A stretch of 40,214 nucleotides of DNA from Flavobacterium tibetense (GCF_003293845.1 NZ_QLST01000020.1:1-40214); one strand, 5' to 3'; positions 24,506 through 34,279 are shown, numbered from the stretch's first letter. The notes: a model not told the origin generated them from the letters alone. Numbers and translations are program-made.

Positions 24506-25330
24506 TTAAAATTTACCTAATACTGATTTTCTAATAATGCTGTTAAATATTTTGTATCCAAAACTACGTCTAATAAAACTCATAAAATTGGCATCAAAAC
24601 CAATGGTATATCTTTTGAATTTCTTATTTGGATTTGTAGCAATTTCGAATAAAGTTTTGGTGATTTTTGGAGTTAAATTGGTGTTCTTCTTTGTCTTTTT
24701 ATGTAAAATAGCTGTAACCTTGTCCATTAATACATTATAGGACGGAATGGAACATGGCTCGCATTTCTTTACATTGCTTTGAAAAGCGGTTGGTGCATTA
24801 CCAAACTGAACCGTGCTTACACTAATATTAAAATCTAGTAATTCATAAGCCATACATTCTGAAAAACTTTCAACAGCTTGTTTAGTGGAATGGTAAAAAC
24901 TTCCTAAAGGTAAGTTAACCAAGCCTGCTATAGAAGAAATGGTAATGAATTGTCCGTGATTTTGTTCTCTAAAAACAGGAATAAAAGCCCGACACATTTT
25001 AACAACACCAAGCCAATTCACGTTTACAATATTGTTAATCTTATCATCTTCGGAAAGCTCTACAAAACTGCGATAGCCTAAGCCTGCATTATTTATAATT
25101 GCATCAACTTTTGAATGTTGTGCTAGTATTTGCGCTTTTGCTTTTGCAATACTTTCTGTTGAAGTTACATCTAGTTCATAGCAAAAAACATTAGGTTCGT
25201 GAACTAATTCTTCCGTTGCTTCAATGGTTAGCATTGTTGCTAATACAGTCCAATTATTTTTAGCAAAGTACAAGGCTGTTTCTTTACCTATTCCACTTGA
25301 AGTTCCAGTGATTAATATAGTTTTTTTCAA
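24506..25330 (-). CDS. Short-chain dehydrogenase/reductase (SDR)
   Basis: A 274-aa classical SDR. The nucleotide-binding motif 'ITGTSSGIGKETA' is at residues 6-18, 'NNAGLGY' at about 83, the catalytic Ser in 'ITISSIAG' at about 135, and the Y-x3-K pair in 'FYHSTKQAVESF' at about 150. The C-terminal part ends in 'SFGYKIFNSIIRKSVLGKF'. The reaction is NAD(P)-dependent oxidation or reduction of an alcohol or ketone; the substrate cannot be read from the sequence. It is the last gene of a tight minus-strand run, 10 nt after mtgA. Confidence 0.9.
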   Translation of the reverse strand: MKKTILITGTSSGIGKETALYFAKNNWTVLATMLTIEATEELVHEPNVFCYELDVTSTESIAKAKAQILAQHSKVDAIINNAGLGYRSFVELSEDDKINNIVNVNWLGVVKMCRAFIPVFREQNHGQFITISSIAGLVNLPLGSFYHSTKQAVESFSECMAYELLDFNISVSTVQFGNAPTAFQSNVKKCEPCSIPSYNVLMDKVTAILHKKTKKNTNLTPKITKTLFEIATNPNKKFKRYTIGFDANFMSFIRRSFGYKIFNSIIRKSVLGKF

Positions 25331-25340
25331 TCTTTATGTT

Positions 25341-26084
25341 TTAATAATCTAATTTAGTCATTGGAATATAACGAGCAATAGTGGCTTTTCTTCGAGCCAC
25401 ATAAGGTCCAGAATTGGTGGCTTTGTATTTTCTTGGACTAGGTAAAATGGCGGCAATTCCAGCGGCTTCGTAAGGCGATAGATTTTTAGCTTCTTTTCTA
25501 TACCAATGTTTGGCTGCTGCTTGTGCTCCATAAACGCCATCGCCCATTTCAATACTATTCAAATACACTTCCATGATGCGCTCTTTGCTCCAAAACAACT
25601 CAATTAACACTGTAAAATAGGCTTCAAAAGCCTTTCGAATGTAACTTCTTCCTGGCCAAAGAAAAACGTTTTTTGCAGTTTGTTGGGAAATGGTACTTCC
25701 TCCTTTGATTTTTTTTCCGTTTTTATTGCCTTCGAATGCTTTTTCCATCGCTTTAAAATCGAAACCGTTGTGTTCTAGAAATTTTCCGTCTTCACTGGCA
25801 ATTACGGCTTTTTGTAAATTGGGAGAAATATTCTCAATAGCTACCCATTTATGAGAAAAAACCACTTCTTTTCCATCCATTTTTTGTTCAATTGCACGAA
25901 TTGCCATCAATGGCGTAAACGGAACAGGCACAAACTTGAAAAGCAATACCAAGAAAATACTAACAATATTAAACCACAAAGCTGTTTTCCATACAAAACG
26001 GAAGATTTTTTGACCAGTTGTACGCTTTTCAACAGGTTTTGATTTTTTTTCTGGTTTCTTTTTTGGAGTAGTTTTTTTTGCCAT
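25341..26084 (-). CDS. mtgA: Monofunctional peptidoglycan transglycosylase
   Basis: A 247-aa GT51 glycosyltransferase. A basic Lys/Pro-rich tail (1-30) is followed by one membrane anchor (about 32-52, 'WKTALWFNIVSIFLVLLFKFVPVP'). The GT51 motifs come in order: 'IASEDGKFLEHNGFD' with the catalytic Glu, 'GGSTISQQTAKNVFLWPGRS', 'KERIMEVYLNSIEMGDGVYGAQAAAKHWY', and 'AAILPSPRKY'. It polymerises lipid II into glycan strands on the outer face of the inner membrane. There is no transpeptidase domain, and the length fits MtgA. It starts 3 nt after the FAD oxidoreductase gene stop. Confidence 0.95.
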   Translation of the reverse strand: MAKKTTPKKKPEKKSKPVEKRTTGQKIFRFVWKTALWFNIVSIFLVLLFKFVPVPFTPLMAIRAIEQKMDGKEVVFSHKWVAIENISPNLQKAVIASEDGKFLEHNGFDFKAMEKAFEGNKNGKKIKGGSTISQQTAKNVFLWPGRSYIRKAFEAYFTVLIELFWSKERIMEVYLNSIEMGDGVYGAQAAAKHWYRKEAKNLSPYEAAGIAAILPSPRKYKATNSGPYVARRKATIARYIPMTKLDY

Positions 26085-26087
26085 ATA

Positions 26088-27200
26088 TTAAACTAAATCT
26101 GCTAATTCTTTACCAATTAAACTGCCAATTGCGACACCCATTCCGCCCATTCTTACGCCACAATACACATTATTTGACAATTGCTTAACAATTGGGTTTT
26201 TGTGATTCCCAACGCCCATGATGCCGCTCCATCGGTGTTCAATTTCGAAATTGGTATTTGGCAAAATTACATCTTTTAGCAATTGCTCTAACGCGTCTTG
26301 AATAATTTTTGTTTGACTCAAATCGGTTGTGGTTTCGCCTTCAAAATCTAGGTTTCTTCCACCGCCAAATAAGATTCTATCGCCGATATTTCTAAAATAG
26401 TAATATCCTTGATCCAAATGAAAAGCGCCTTTGATGTCTAAATTTTCAATGGGTTTGGTAATTAAAACTTGTGCTCGAGCGGGTTGCACTTGATTTTGGG
26501 TTAATTCCGAGGCAAAACCATTGGTAGCAAATAATAATTTTTTGGTGGTAAACGTGAAGCCATTGGTCACTACTTCTACTTTATCGTTCAAATCTTGAAA
26601 AGTGGTAACTTCTTGTTGGTTCAAAATTAAAATATCATTGGAAATAGCTTTTTTTAGTAGCGCTTGCATCATATTTCCCGTATCGATTTGTCCTTCAAAC
26701 GGATTGAAAATGAGATAATCGAAAATATTTTGGAAACCAAATCTATCGACTTGTTTTTCAAAAACTTCCGCATGAAACAACGGTTTTAAAATGGCATTAA
26801 TGAAAGGAATTTTCTGCAAACAATGTTCGAAAAATGCTTCGTCTTTTTTTAGAAATAACTCGTAACCGCCATAAGGTTTGTAATCGATTACTGCATCACC
26901 TAAGTTTTTTCGAAGCAATTGCAAGCCTTTGACGCGTTTTTCTACCAATTCAATCACTTCTTCTTCAGTATGCGTTTTTAAATCGGAAATAATTTCGGAA
27001 ATACTGCCAAAGCAAGCAAAACCAGCATTTTTGGTACTTGCTCCTTGAGGTAAAATGCCTTTTTCTAAAACCAAAATTTTAGCCGCTGGAAATTTCTCAC
27101 GCAAAGCCAAAGCGCAATGCAAACCGACAATTCCGCTTCCCACAATCGTATAATCGACCTGAGTAAACCAATTTTTTAATTCCCAATAACTAAGTTGCAT
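26088..27200 (-). CDS. FAD-dependent oxidoreductase (DAO family)
   Basis: A 370-aa DadA/DAO-type flavoprotein. The ATG at 27200 ('MQLSYWELKNWF') is used; another at 27212 would add four residues. The dinucleotide-binding motif 'YTIVGSGIVGLHCALALREKFP' begins at about residue 17, followed by 'NAGFACFGSISE', 'LFATNGFASELT', 'PARAQVLITKPI' and a C-terminal 'RWSGIMGVGNHKNPIVKQL' with 'GMGVAIGSLIGKELA'. These proteins oxidise amines or D-amino acids with FAD; the substrate is unknown. The start overlaps the end of the dedA gene by 11 nt, so translation is likely coupled. Confidence 0.88.
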   Translation of the reverse strand: MQLSYWELKNWFTQVDYTIVGSGIVGLHCALALREKFPAAKILVLEKGILPQGASTKNAGFACFGSISEIISDLKTHTEEEVIELVEKRVKGLQLLRKNLGDAVIDYKPYGGYELFLKKDEAFFEHCLQKIPFINAILKPLFHAEVFEKQVDRFGFQNIFDYLIFNPFEGQIDTGNMMQALLKKAISNDILILNQQEVTTFQDLNDKVEVVTNGFTFTTKKLLFATNGFASELTQNQVQPARAQVLITKPIENLDIKGAFHLDQGYYYFRNIGDRILFGGGRNLDFEGETTTDLSQTKIIQDALEQLLKDVILPNTNFEIEHRWSGIMGVGNHKNPIVKQLSNNVYCGVRMGGMGVAIGSLIGKELADLV

Positions 27201-27885
27201 TTCCAGATTCATTTTTCTTTCTAGATTTAATCGCTTTCATAACCAAAGGAAAAGTAGTTATTGCAATTAAAATCAAGATAATTTTTTCAATGTGTTTCTT
27301 TAAATCGATACCCAATTCCTCTAAAAACATACCATATAAGTAATGTCCGGCGAAAACTAGCGTGAACGACCACAACAACGAACTCAGAATGTTATACAAC
27401 ATAAATTTCCCTTTTTGCATGTGTACTACACCAGCAATAATAGGAACAAAAGTGCGGACAATGGGAAGAAATCTTGCGAAAATAATCGCTTTTCCACCGT
27501 GTCTTTCAAAGAACACTTGCGATTCGGTTAAGTATTTTTTCTTGAAAAAGAAACTGTCTTTTTTGTTGTATAAAAACTGGCCGCTTTTGGCACCAAACCA
27601 ATAACCAAAAATATTACCTAAAATTCCAGCTGCCGCAATGAGTAACGCTAAAACAGTAACATTAGATAAATCACTTGGAATAATAAAAAAGGTTTCTACC
27701 AATTCCCTGCTGTAAATTCCCGCAAGAAAAAGCAAACTGTCACCTGGAAGAAAAAATCCAGCAAACAAACCCGTTTCAGCAAAAACAATGAACAAAACCA
27801 TGTAAATACCAATAGGAACACCACCAATTTCCATAGTAATGTAAAACTCAGGATTAAACAATTGGGTCCAGTGAAAATCTTCCAT
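27190..27885 (-). CDS. DedA family membrane protein
   Basis: A 231-aa inner-membrane protein with the DedA (SNARE-associated/VTT) signature. It shows 'ETGLFAGFFLPGDSLLFLAG' near residue 32, a 'FGYWFGAKSG' re-entrant region, and 'FFERHGGKAIIFARFLPIVRTFVPIIAG' (about 128-155), which carries the conserved F-x-R-F-x-P-x-x-R. Further membrane segments occur at about 160-185 and 195-220. Family members translocate or scramble phospholipids and undecaprenyl phosphate across the inner membrane. A link to peptidoglycan precursor recycling fits the mtgA gene two positions downstream. It starts one base after the symporter stop. Confidence 0.92.
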   Translation of the reverse strand: MEDFHWTQLFNPEFYITMEIGGVPIGIYMVLFIVFAETGLFAGFFLPGDSLLFLAGIYSRELVETFFIIPSDLSNVTVLALLIAAAGILGNIFGYWFGAKSGQFLYNKKDSFFFKKKYLTESQVFFERHGGKAIIFARFLPIVRTFVPIIAGVVHMQKGKFMLYNILSSLLWSFTLVFAGHYLYGMFLEELGIDLKKHIEKIILILIAITTFPLVMKAIKSRKKNESGNAT

Positions 27886-27886
27886 G

Positions 27887-29149
27887 TTATGCTAATTTAT
27901 TAACAGATTTAGCTACTACCATAGAAACTGCAGCATCGCCCGTTACGTTTACACTAGTTCTACACATATCTAAAGGTCTATCAATAGCAAAAATTAAAGC
28001 CAATCCTGCTTCTGGAATACCAGCTTGTGCTAATACGATAACTAACATTACCATTCCAGCTCCAGGAACAGCCGCACTTCCAATCGAAGCTAAAGTTGCT
28101 GTGGCTATGATTCCTAATTGTACGCCAAAACTTAAATCCATACCAAAGGCTTGCGCAATAAAAACCGCTGCTACGGCTTGATACAGACTCGTTCCATCCA
28201 TATTAATTGTTGCACCAATAGGCAATACAAAACTTGCTACTTCATCATCAACACCTAAATTTTCAATCGTTCGCTCCATTGTAACTGGTAATGTTGCCGC
28301 AGAAGAACTGGTAGAAAATGCTAATAATTGGGCTGGAGAAATTCCTTTTAAAAAGAAATTAGGACTTTTCTTAGCCAATACTTTTACCAATAAAATATAG
28401 ACACCAATCATAATTAGTAAGCCCAATAAAACTGTAATTCCATACATTCCAAGTGCCTTGAACAAATCCAAACTTGGTGATTCTGCAACCAATGAAGCTA
28501 AAAGGGCAAAAACACCATACGGCGCTGCCAACATGATAATATCAATCATTTTGAGTATGACTTCATTGAAACCATCAAAAAACGCTTTTACTGGAGCGGC
28601 TTGTTCTTGTGGAATCAATATCAAAGCAATTCCAAAAAAAACAGCAAAGAAAATCACTTGTAACATATTCCCATTATCTGCCGATGCTCCGATGATGTTA
28701 CTTGGTACAATATCTTCCAAAGCTTGTAAGGGTCCAGCTTCTTTTTGTTTGGCTGCCGATTCAATTTTGGAACTAGCATCTTGCGAATAATTTCCCACTA
28801 ATTCGGTTCGCGTTTGTTCGGATATAAAATTTCCAGGTTTAATAATATTTACAATAACCAAACCAATAGAAACTGCAAATACAGTAGTTAAAATATACAT
28901 TCCAATGGTTCTTCCGCCCATTTTGGATAATTTTGAAATATCTTTTAAATCAGAAACTCCTTTTATCAACGATGCCAAAATTAACGGAACAGCAATTAAT
29001 TTCAATAAATTAATGAAGATATTTCCAAAAGGTTTTACCCAATCAACTATAACTTGTTTTCCCCAACTAAATTGAATTAATAGCACAGCAAAAAGTACTC
29101 CAAATGCCATTCCTAATAATATTTGCCAATGCAACGCTAATTTTTTCAT
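27887..29149 (-). CDS. Dicarboxylate/amino acid:cation symporter (DAACS family)
   Basis: A 420-aa transporter of the GltP/DctA family. The hairpin HP1 serine-rich motif 'FSTSSSAATLPVTM' is at about residue 280, 'INMDGTSLYQAVAAVFIAQ' (TM7, NMDGT) at about 315, the HP2 segment 'SIGSAAVPGAGMVML' at about 355, and 'DRPLDMCRTSVNVTGD' (TM8) at about 390. The Arg in DMCRT is the position that selects acidic substrates in glutamate/aspartate transporters, so glutamate or aspartate is the likely cargo. There is a 60-residue polar insertion around 130-150 ('QDASSKIESAAKQKEAG'). It heads the run symporter-dedA-FAD-mtgA-SDR. Confidence 0.93.
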   Translation of the reverse strand: MKKLALHWQILLGMAFGVLFAVLLIQFSWGKQVIVDWVKPFGNIFINLLKLIAVPLILASLIKGVSDLKDISKLSKMGGRTIGMYILTTVFAVSIGLVIVNIIKPGNFISEQTRTELVGNYSQDASSKIESAAKQKEAGPLQALEDIVPSNIIGASADNGNMLQVIFFAVFFGIALILIPQEQAAPVKAFFDGFNEVILKMIDIIMLAAPYGVFALLASLVAESPSLDLFKALGMYGITVLLGLLIMIGVYILLVKVLAKKSPNFFLKGISPAQLLAFSTSSSAATLPVTMERTIENLGVDDEVASFVLPIGATINMDGTSLYQAVAAVFIAQAFGMDLSFGVQLGIIATATLASIGSAAVPGAGMVMLVIVLAQAGIPEAGLALIFAIDRPLDMCRTSVNVTGDAAVSMVVAKSVNKLA

Positions 29150-29234
29150 CTAAACGCTTTTATTTAAAGTGTGAAATTAGGGATATTTTTTGAAAAAATC
29201 AGTATTTTAGCAAGGTTTTAAAACAAAATTAGCA

Positions 29235-31133
29235 ATGAAAAAATTAACCTTAGCCCTTTTTTGCATCATGGGAACCACAATGAGCGCTCAAGAAGTCATG
29301 ACACCCGAATTGTTATGGCAATTAGGCAGAGTTTCGCCTTTGGGAATCTCCAAAGACGGAAAATCCATAATTTACAAAGTTTCGACTCCTGATATGCAGG
29401 AAAATAAATCGAATTCGAAAGTATATGCTCTTCCAATACATGGCGGAAATCCAACAGAAATTAAAGAATATGCCGATTTATTGACTGATAAAAACAAATC
29501 TTCAGATGGCAATTGGACACTTTCGCATAAAAAAGAAGTGAAAATCAATTCGGTTTTAGGAAAAGATTTTTATCCTGAATTGAAAAAAAGTGATGTTTAC
29601 GTTTACAATGCGCTAGATTATCGCCATTGGGATTCTTGGAACGAAGGCAAACACAACCACGTTTTCATTACCAATGCCGACAAAAAAAGCACCGACATCA
29701 TGAAAGACGAACCTTATGATAGTCCGCAAAAACCTTTTGGTGGTGATGAAGATTACATTTGGTCACCTGATGGTTCAAAAGTAATCTACGTAGCCAAAAA
29801 GAAAGCAGGAACGGCTTATGCAACTAGTACGAATACTGATTTGTTCGAATATGATTTGGCATCTAAAACCACTAAAAATTTAACCGAAAGCAATTTGGGT
29901 TACGACACGCATCCAACATTTTCTCCACAAGGCGATTTATCTTGGTTACAAATGAAACGCGATGGTTTTGAAGCCGATAAAAACGATATTATCGTGCGTC
30001 ACAAAGGTTTAGATATTAATCTAACTGGCGGTTGGGATGGCACTGTAGATAGTTTCACTTGGAGTGCTGATGGCAAAAAAGTGTATTTCTTGGCGCCCAT
30101 TGATGGAACCAAACAATTATTCGAAGTAAATTTTCCTGGTTTGACTAAAATTGCTGTTCGTGTACAACAAATTACCAATGGTCAATTCGACGTGAACCAG
30201 ATCATAGGTTTTTCAGGAAATCAAGTGTTGGTGACTAGAAGCGATATGAATTATGCCAATGAAATTTTCAGCTACGATTTGAAGAAGAAATCTTGGAAAC
30301 AATTAACGAATATCAACACCGAAACTTATGCCAAATTAAGTTTGCCAACAGTTGAAAAACGCATGGTCAAAACTACGGATGGCAAAGAGATGTTGGTTTG
30401 GGTAATTTTACCTCCCAATTTTGATAAAACCAAAAAATATCCAGCAGTTTTATATTGCCAAGGTGGACCACAAGGTGCTTTGTCTCAATTCTATTCTTTC
30501 CGATGGAATTTTCAAGTGATGGCATCGCAAGGTTATATTGTGGTGGCGCCAAATAGAAGAGGAATGCCAGGTCACGGTGTGGAATGGAACGAACAAATCA
30601 GTAAAGATTGGGGCGGACAAGTAATGGATGATTATTTAGCGGCAATTGACGATGTTGCGAAAGAATCGTATGTTGATAAAAGCAGATTAGCGGCTGTTGG
30701 CGCGAGTTATGGTGGTTATTCTGTGTTTTATATGGCAGGAATGCACAACAAACGTTTCAAAACTTTCATTTCACATTGTGGTGTTTTTAATTTAGAAAGT
30801 ATGTACGGCACTACCGAAGAAGTATTTTTCACGGATTGGGATTTAGGTGGCGCTTATTGGGATACCAAAAATGCAGCAGCTCAAAAAACATATAAAGATT
30901 TTAATCCAATTAAATTAGTGAACAATTGGGATACCCCTATTTTTATTATCCAAGGCGGAAAAGATTACCGTGTACCAATAGGTCAAGGACAAGAAGCGTT
31001 TCAAGCAGCGCAACTAAAAGGTATCAAAAGTAGATTTATGTATTTCCCTGAAGAAAATCATTGGGTGTTACAACCGCAAAATGGTTTGGTTTGGCAACGT
31101 GAGTTTTTTAAATGGTTGAAGGAAACGTTGTAA
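29235..31133 (+). CDS. S9 family peptidase (dipeptidyl/acylaminoacyl peptidase type), secreted
   Basis: A 632-aa serine peptidase with a cleavable signal (about 1-18, 'MKKLTLALFCIMGTTMSAQ'). The propeller region (about 30-370) contains WD40/PD40-like repeats such as 'YIWSPDGSKVIYVAKK' and 'FTWSADGKKVYFLAP'. The alpha/beta hydrolase domain follows with Ser491 in 'GASYGGYS', Asp577 in 'GGKDYRVP' and His609 in 'ENHWV', a complete S9B/S9C triad. It is predicted to act in the periplasm on oligopeptides, releasing dipeptides or acylated residues. It is divergent from the symporter gene and ends at a bidirectional terminator. Confidence 0.95.
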   Translation: MKKLTLALFCIMGTTMSAQEVMTPELLWQLGRVSPLGISKDGKSIIYKVSTPDMQENKSNSKVYALPIHGGNPTEIKEYADLLTDKNKSSDGNWTLSHKKEVKINSVLGKDFYPELKKSDVYVYNALDYRHWDSWNEGKHNHVFITNADKKSTDIMKDEPYDSPQKPFGGDEDYIWSPDGSKVIYVAKKKAGTAYATSTNTDLFEYDLASKTTKNLTESNLGYDTHPTFSPQGDLSWLQMKRDGFEADKNDIIVRHKGLDINLTGGWDGTVDSFTWSADGKKVYFLAPIDGTKQLFEVNFPGLTKIAVRVQQITNGQFDVNQIIGFSGNQVLVTRSDMNYANEIFSYDLKKKSWKQLTNINTETYAKLSLPTVEKRMVKTTDGKEMLVWVILPPNFDKTKKYPAVLYCQGGPQGALSQFYSFRWNFQVMASQGYIVVAPNRRGMPGHGVEWNEQISKDWGGQVMDDYLAAIDDVAKESYVDKSRLAAVGASYGGYSVFYMAGMHNKRFKTFISHCGVFNLESMYGTTEEVFFTDWDLGGAYWDTKNAAAQKTYKDFNPIKLVNNWDTPIFIIQGGKDYRVPIGQGQEAFQAAQLKGIKSRFMYFPEENHWVLQPQNGLVWQREFFKWLKETL

Positions 31134-31180
31134 AAGTTCAAGGGCAAAAATCAAGTTCAATTTTAAAATTATAACTACAA

Positions 31181-31208
31181 AAAAACGGCTGATTTCTCAG
31201 CCGTTTTT
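31181..31208. terminator. Bidirectional terminator between S9 peptidase and accC
   Basis: A 12-bp perfect stem, AAAAACGGCTGA (31181-31192) with TCAGCCGTTTTT (31197-31208), has a 4-nt loop and A/T flanks on both strands. It lies between the convergent S9 peptidase and accC stop codons. Confidence 0.93.
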
Positions 31209-31214
31209 CTATTT

Positions 31215-32558
31215 TTAAACCTCTTTCATCTTAAAAGATTCCATGAATTTTGTAGTGTAGTTTCCTGCTACATAATCTGGTTCGTCCATTAATTGACGGT
31301 GGAATGGTATGGTTGTTTTAATTCCTTCTATTACGAATTCATCAAGCGCACGCTTCATTTTTGCGATAGCTTCTTCTCTAGTTTGCGCCGTTGTAATCAA
31401 CTTAGCAATCATAGAATCGTAATTTGGTGGAATCGTATATCCTGCGTAAACGTGCGTATCTAAACGAACTCCATGACCTCCTGGCGCATGTAAAACCGTG
31501 ATTTTACCTGGCGATGGACGGAAATCATTATAAGGGTCTTCCGCATTGATACGGCATTCAATTGAATGCAATTGTGGGAAATAGTTCTTACCAGAAATTG
31601 GAATTCCAGCAGCTACCATAATTTGCTCACGAATTAAATCGTAATCAATCACTTGCTCAGTAATTGGATGCTCTACTTGGATACGTGTATTCATTTCCAT
31701 GAAGTAGAAATTTCTGTGTTTGTCAACTAAGAATTCAACTGTACCAGCTCCTTCATATTTGATGTATTCTGCGGCTTTAACGGCTGCAGTTCCCATAGCT
31801 TCACGCAATTCATCAGTCATGAATGGTGATGGCGTTTCTTCTGTTAATTTTTGGTGACGACGTTGTACTGAACAATCTCTTTCTGACAAGTGACAGGCTT
31901 TTCCAAAAGAATCACCAACGACTTGAATTTCAATATGACGTGGTTCTTCAATTAGTTTTTCCATGTACATACCATCGTTTCCGAAGGCTGCTGCTGCTTC
32001 TTGACGAGCACTTTCCCATGCTTTCAGAAGTTCTTCTTCTTTCCAAATGGCACGCATTCCTTTTCCACCACCACCAGCAGTAGCTTTCATCATTACTGGA
32101 TATCCAATTTCTTTGGCTACTTTTTGGGCTTGCTCAAAAGATTCTAAAATTCCTTCAGAACCTGGAACACATGGAACTCCTGCTTCTAACATCGTAGATT
32201 TTGCAGAAGCTTTGTCTCCCATTTTCTCAATCATCTCAGGGGAAGCACCGATAAATTTAATTCCGTGCTCCTGACAAATTTTAGAAAATTTAGCATTTTC
32301 AGATAAGAATCCATATCCTGGGTGAATAGCGTCAGCATTTGTAATTTCTGCTGCAGCAATAATATTGGACATTTTCAAGTAAGATAAATTACTTGGTGGA
32401 GGACCAATACACACTGCCTCATCTGCAAAACGAACGTGTAAACTCTCAGCATCTGCTGTAGAATATACCGCAACCGTTTTAATGCCCATTTCTCTACAGG
32501 TTCTAATTACACGAAGTGCAATTTCTCCTCTATTGGCAATTAATATTTTTTTAAACAT
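31215..32558 (-). CDS. accC: Acetyl-CoA carboxylase, biotin carboxylase subunit
   Basis: A 447-aa ATP-grasp enzyme that carboxylates the biotin on AccB with bicarbonate and ATP, the first half of malonyl-CoA synthesis. Visible motifs are '[22 protein letters not shown]' at the start, '[11 protein letters not shown]' (about 80), the ATP-binding Gly-rich loop '[12 protein letters not shown]' (about 158-169), and the catalytic '[20 protein letters not shown]' (about 280-299). The C-terminus ends in '[11 protein letters not shown]'. Length and motifs match AccC exactly. It follows accB after 96 nt containing AT-rich inverted repeats, on the same strand. Confidence 0.97.
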   Translation of the reverse strand: MFKKILIANRGEIALRVIRTCREMGIKTVAVYSTADAESLHVRFADEAVCIGPPPSNLSYLKMSNIIAAAEITNADAIHPGYGFLSENAKFSKICQEHGIKFIGASPEMIEKMGDKASAKSTMLEAGVPCVPGSEGILESFEQAQKVAKEIGYPVMMKATAGGGGKGMRAIWKEEELLKAWESARQEAAAAFGNDGMYMEKLIEEPRHIEIQVVGDSFGKACHLSERDCSVQRRHQKLTEETPSPFMTDELREAMGTAAVKAAEYIKYEGAGTVEFLVDKHRNFYFMEMNTRIQVEHPITEQVIDYDLIREQIMVAAGIPISGKNYFPQLHSIECRINAEDPYNDFRPSPGKITVLHAPGGHGVRLDTHVYAGYTIPPNYDSMIAKLITTAQTREEAIAKMKRALDEFVIEGIKTTIPFHRQLMDEPDYVAGNYTTKFMESFKMKEV

Positions 32559-32592
32559 AGTTTATATTTTAAAATTCAAAAAAACAAAATCC

Positions 32593-32650
32593 AAATTCCA
32601 ACTCTTAATAGATAACTATTTTGGGTTTAGAATTTAAAACATTGGAATTT
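32593..32650. repeat. AT-rich inverted repeat between accB and accC
   Basis: AAATTCCAA (32593-32601) and TTGGAATTT (32642-32650) are complementary over 9 bp with a 40-nt loop. It may be a weak hairpin in the accB-accC transcript. The low complexity makes chance occurrence possible. Confidence 0.35.
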
Positions 32651-32654
32651 AAAA

Positions 32655-33140
32655 TTATGATGGGTCAACTAAAAATAAAGGTTGGTCAAATTCAACTGGC
32701 GAAGCGTCATCAACTAAGATTTTCACGATTTTACCTGATACTTCAGATTCAATTTCGTTAAATAATTTCATTGCCTCGATTACACATAATACATCACCTT
32801 TTCCAATAGAAGAACCTACCTCAACAAACATTGGTTTGTCTGGAGCTGGTTTTCTGTAGAAAGTTCCAATAATTGGCGACTTTACAGTAATATATTTTGA
32901 ATCATCTGATGCTTCAGTTACTGGAGCTACTGCTGGAGCTGTTGGAGCCACTGGTTGTGGCGCAGCTGCTTGAGGCAAAGCAGTATTTACTGGCATGTGT
33001 TGGATGTAAGCTGTAGCTGCTTCGGCTGCTTCATTAGTTGTTTTGATGGTGATTTTGAAATCATCCATTTCTAACTTCACTTCAGTTGCACCTGATTTGG
33101 CAACAAATTTGATTAAATTTTGAATTTCTCTAATATCCAT
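32655..33140 (-). CDS. accB: Biotin carboxyl carrier protein of acetyl-CoA carboxylase
   Basis: A 161-aa carrier; the start at 33140 ('MDIREIQNLIKFV') matches the family, though an ATG two codons earlier (33146) is possible. The N-terminal domain (about 1-45) is followed by an Ala/Pro-rich flexible linker (about 50-85, 'PQAAAPQPVAPTAPAVAPV') and the biotinyl domain (about 88-161). The biotinylated Lys125 is in 'IEAMKLFNEIESE'. It shuttles carboxybiotin from AccC to the carboxyltransferase. It starts 30 nt after fabH, so fabH-accB-accC form an operon for fatty-acid initiation. Confidence 0.96.
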   Translation of the reverse strand: MDIREIQNLIKFVAKSGATEVKLEMDDFKITIKTTNEAAEAATAYIQHMPVNTALPQAAAPQPVAPTAPAVAPVTEASDDSKYITVKSPIIGTFYRKPAPDKPMFVEVGSSIGKGDVLCVIEAMKLFNEIESEVSGKIVKILVDDASPVEFDQPLFLVDPS

Positions 33141-33170
33141 AATCATAAAATTTGGTTTCTAGTTTGTTTG

Positions 33171-34166
33171 TTATTTTGTGTATGCCCATTTTAAATAGAT
33201 AGCGCCCCAAGTGAAGCCACCACCAAATGCAGCAAATATAATATTATCTCCTTTTTTCAATTGCGATTCAAAATCACACAAAAGTAATGGTAACGTTGCA
33301 GAAGTTGTATTTCCGTATTTGTGAATATTGATCAATACTTTTTCCTCATCTAATCCCATACGATTAGCTGTGGCATCAATAATTCGCTTATTTGCCTGAT
33401 GAGCAACCAACCAATTTACATCGTCTTTCGTTAAGTTATTACGTTGCATGATTTTCTCACTAACATCTGCCATACCAGAAACTGCATATTTGAAAACCGT
33501 TTTTCCGTCTTGAAATACATAGTGTTGTTTGTTTTTCACCGTTTCTTCAGAAGCTGGTAAAATAGAACCGCCAGCATCAATTTTCAGAAACTCACGACCA
33601 ACGCCATCACTCCTTAAAAATTCATCTTGCAAACCATATCCTTCAGTATTAGGTTCAAATAAAACAGCGCCTCCACCATCTCCAAAGATGATGCAAGTAG
33701 CTCTATCTGTATAATCTATAATGGAAGACATTTTATCGGCACCAATTAAAAGTACTTTTTTGTATTTTCCTGATGCGATATAAGCAGAAGCGGTAGACAT
33801 TCCGTAAAGGAAACTCGAACATGCTGCGTGTAAATCGTAGGCAAAAGCATTGGTAGCACCAATTTGGGTTGCTACATAAACTCCTGTAGCCGCAACAGGC
33901 ATATCAGGGGTGGCGGTAGCCATAATCACTAAATCAATTTCTTTAGGATCTAAATTCGCTTTCTCAATAAGATTTTGAGCAGCTTTAATAGCCAAGTAAG
34001 ATGTTCCTTGACCTTCTTCTTTAAGTATTCTTCTTTCTTTGATTCCAGTACGAGTGGTAATCCATTCATCATTTGTATCTACCAAAGTTTCTAAAACTTC
34101 ATTAGACAAAACATAATCCGGAACATACGAACCGATAGCGGTTATAGCGGCTGTTATTTTGTTCAT
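33171..34166 (-). CDS. fabH: 3-oxoacyl-[acyl-carrier-protein] synthase III
   Basis: A 331-aa ketosynthase that condenses acetyl-CoA (or branched starter CoA) with malonyl-ACP to start fatty-acid synthesis. Motifs are 'NDEWITTRTGIKERR' (about 33-47), the active Cys at about 115 in 'DLHAACSSFLYG', the His in 'WLVAHQANKRII' (about 255), and the Asn in 'NIHKYGNTTSATLPL' (about 285), giving the complete Cys-His-Asn triad. It is the first gene of fabH-accB-accC and follows the rpmF terminator, so it should have its own promoter between 34167 and 34278; I could not place one. Confidence 0.97.
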   Translation of the reverse strand: MNKITAAITAIGSYVPDYVLSNEVLETLVDTNDEWITTRTGIKERRILKEEGQGTSYLAIKAAQNLIEKANLDPKEIDLVIMATATPDMPVAATGVYVATQIGATNAFAYDLHAACSSFLYGMSTASAYIASGKYKKVLLIGADKMSSIIDYTDRATCIIFGDGGGAVLFEPNTEGYGLQDEFLRSDGVGREFLKIDAGGSILPASEETVKNKQHYVFQDGKTVFKYAVSGMADVSEKIMQRNNLTKDDVNWLVAHQANKRIIDATANRMGLDEEKVLINIHKYGNTTSATLPLLLCDFESQLKKGDNIIFAAFGGGFTWGAIYLKWAYTK

Positions 34167-34279
34167 AAATGTATTATTTCTAGTCGAAAAATTATTTTTC
34201 GAAAAGTTGTGGAAATTACAAAAAAAAATCCAAACCTGATAAAATAGAACTGCTAAAAATCAACTTTAATATATTAACA

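Noticed and set aside
29181..29210. Promoter for the S9 peptidase gene
   Set aside because: TATTTTAG at 29203-29210 misses the TAnnTTTG consensus by one base and the nearby TTG is only 10 nt away, too close.
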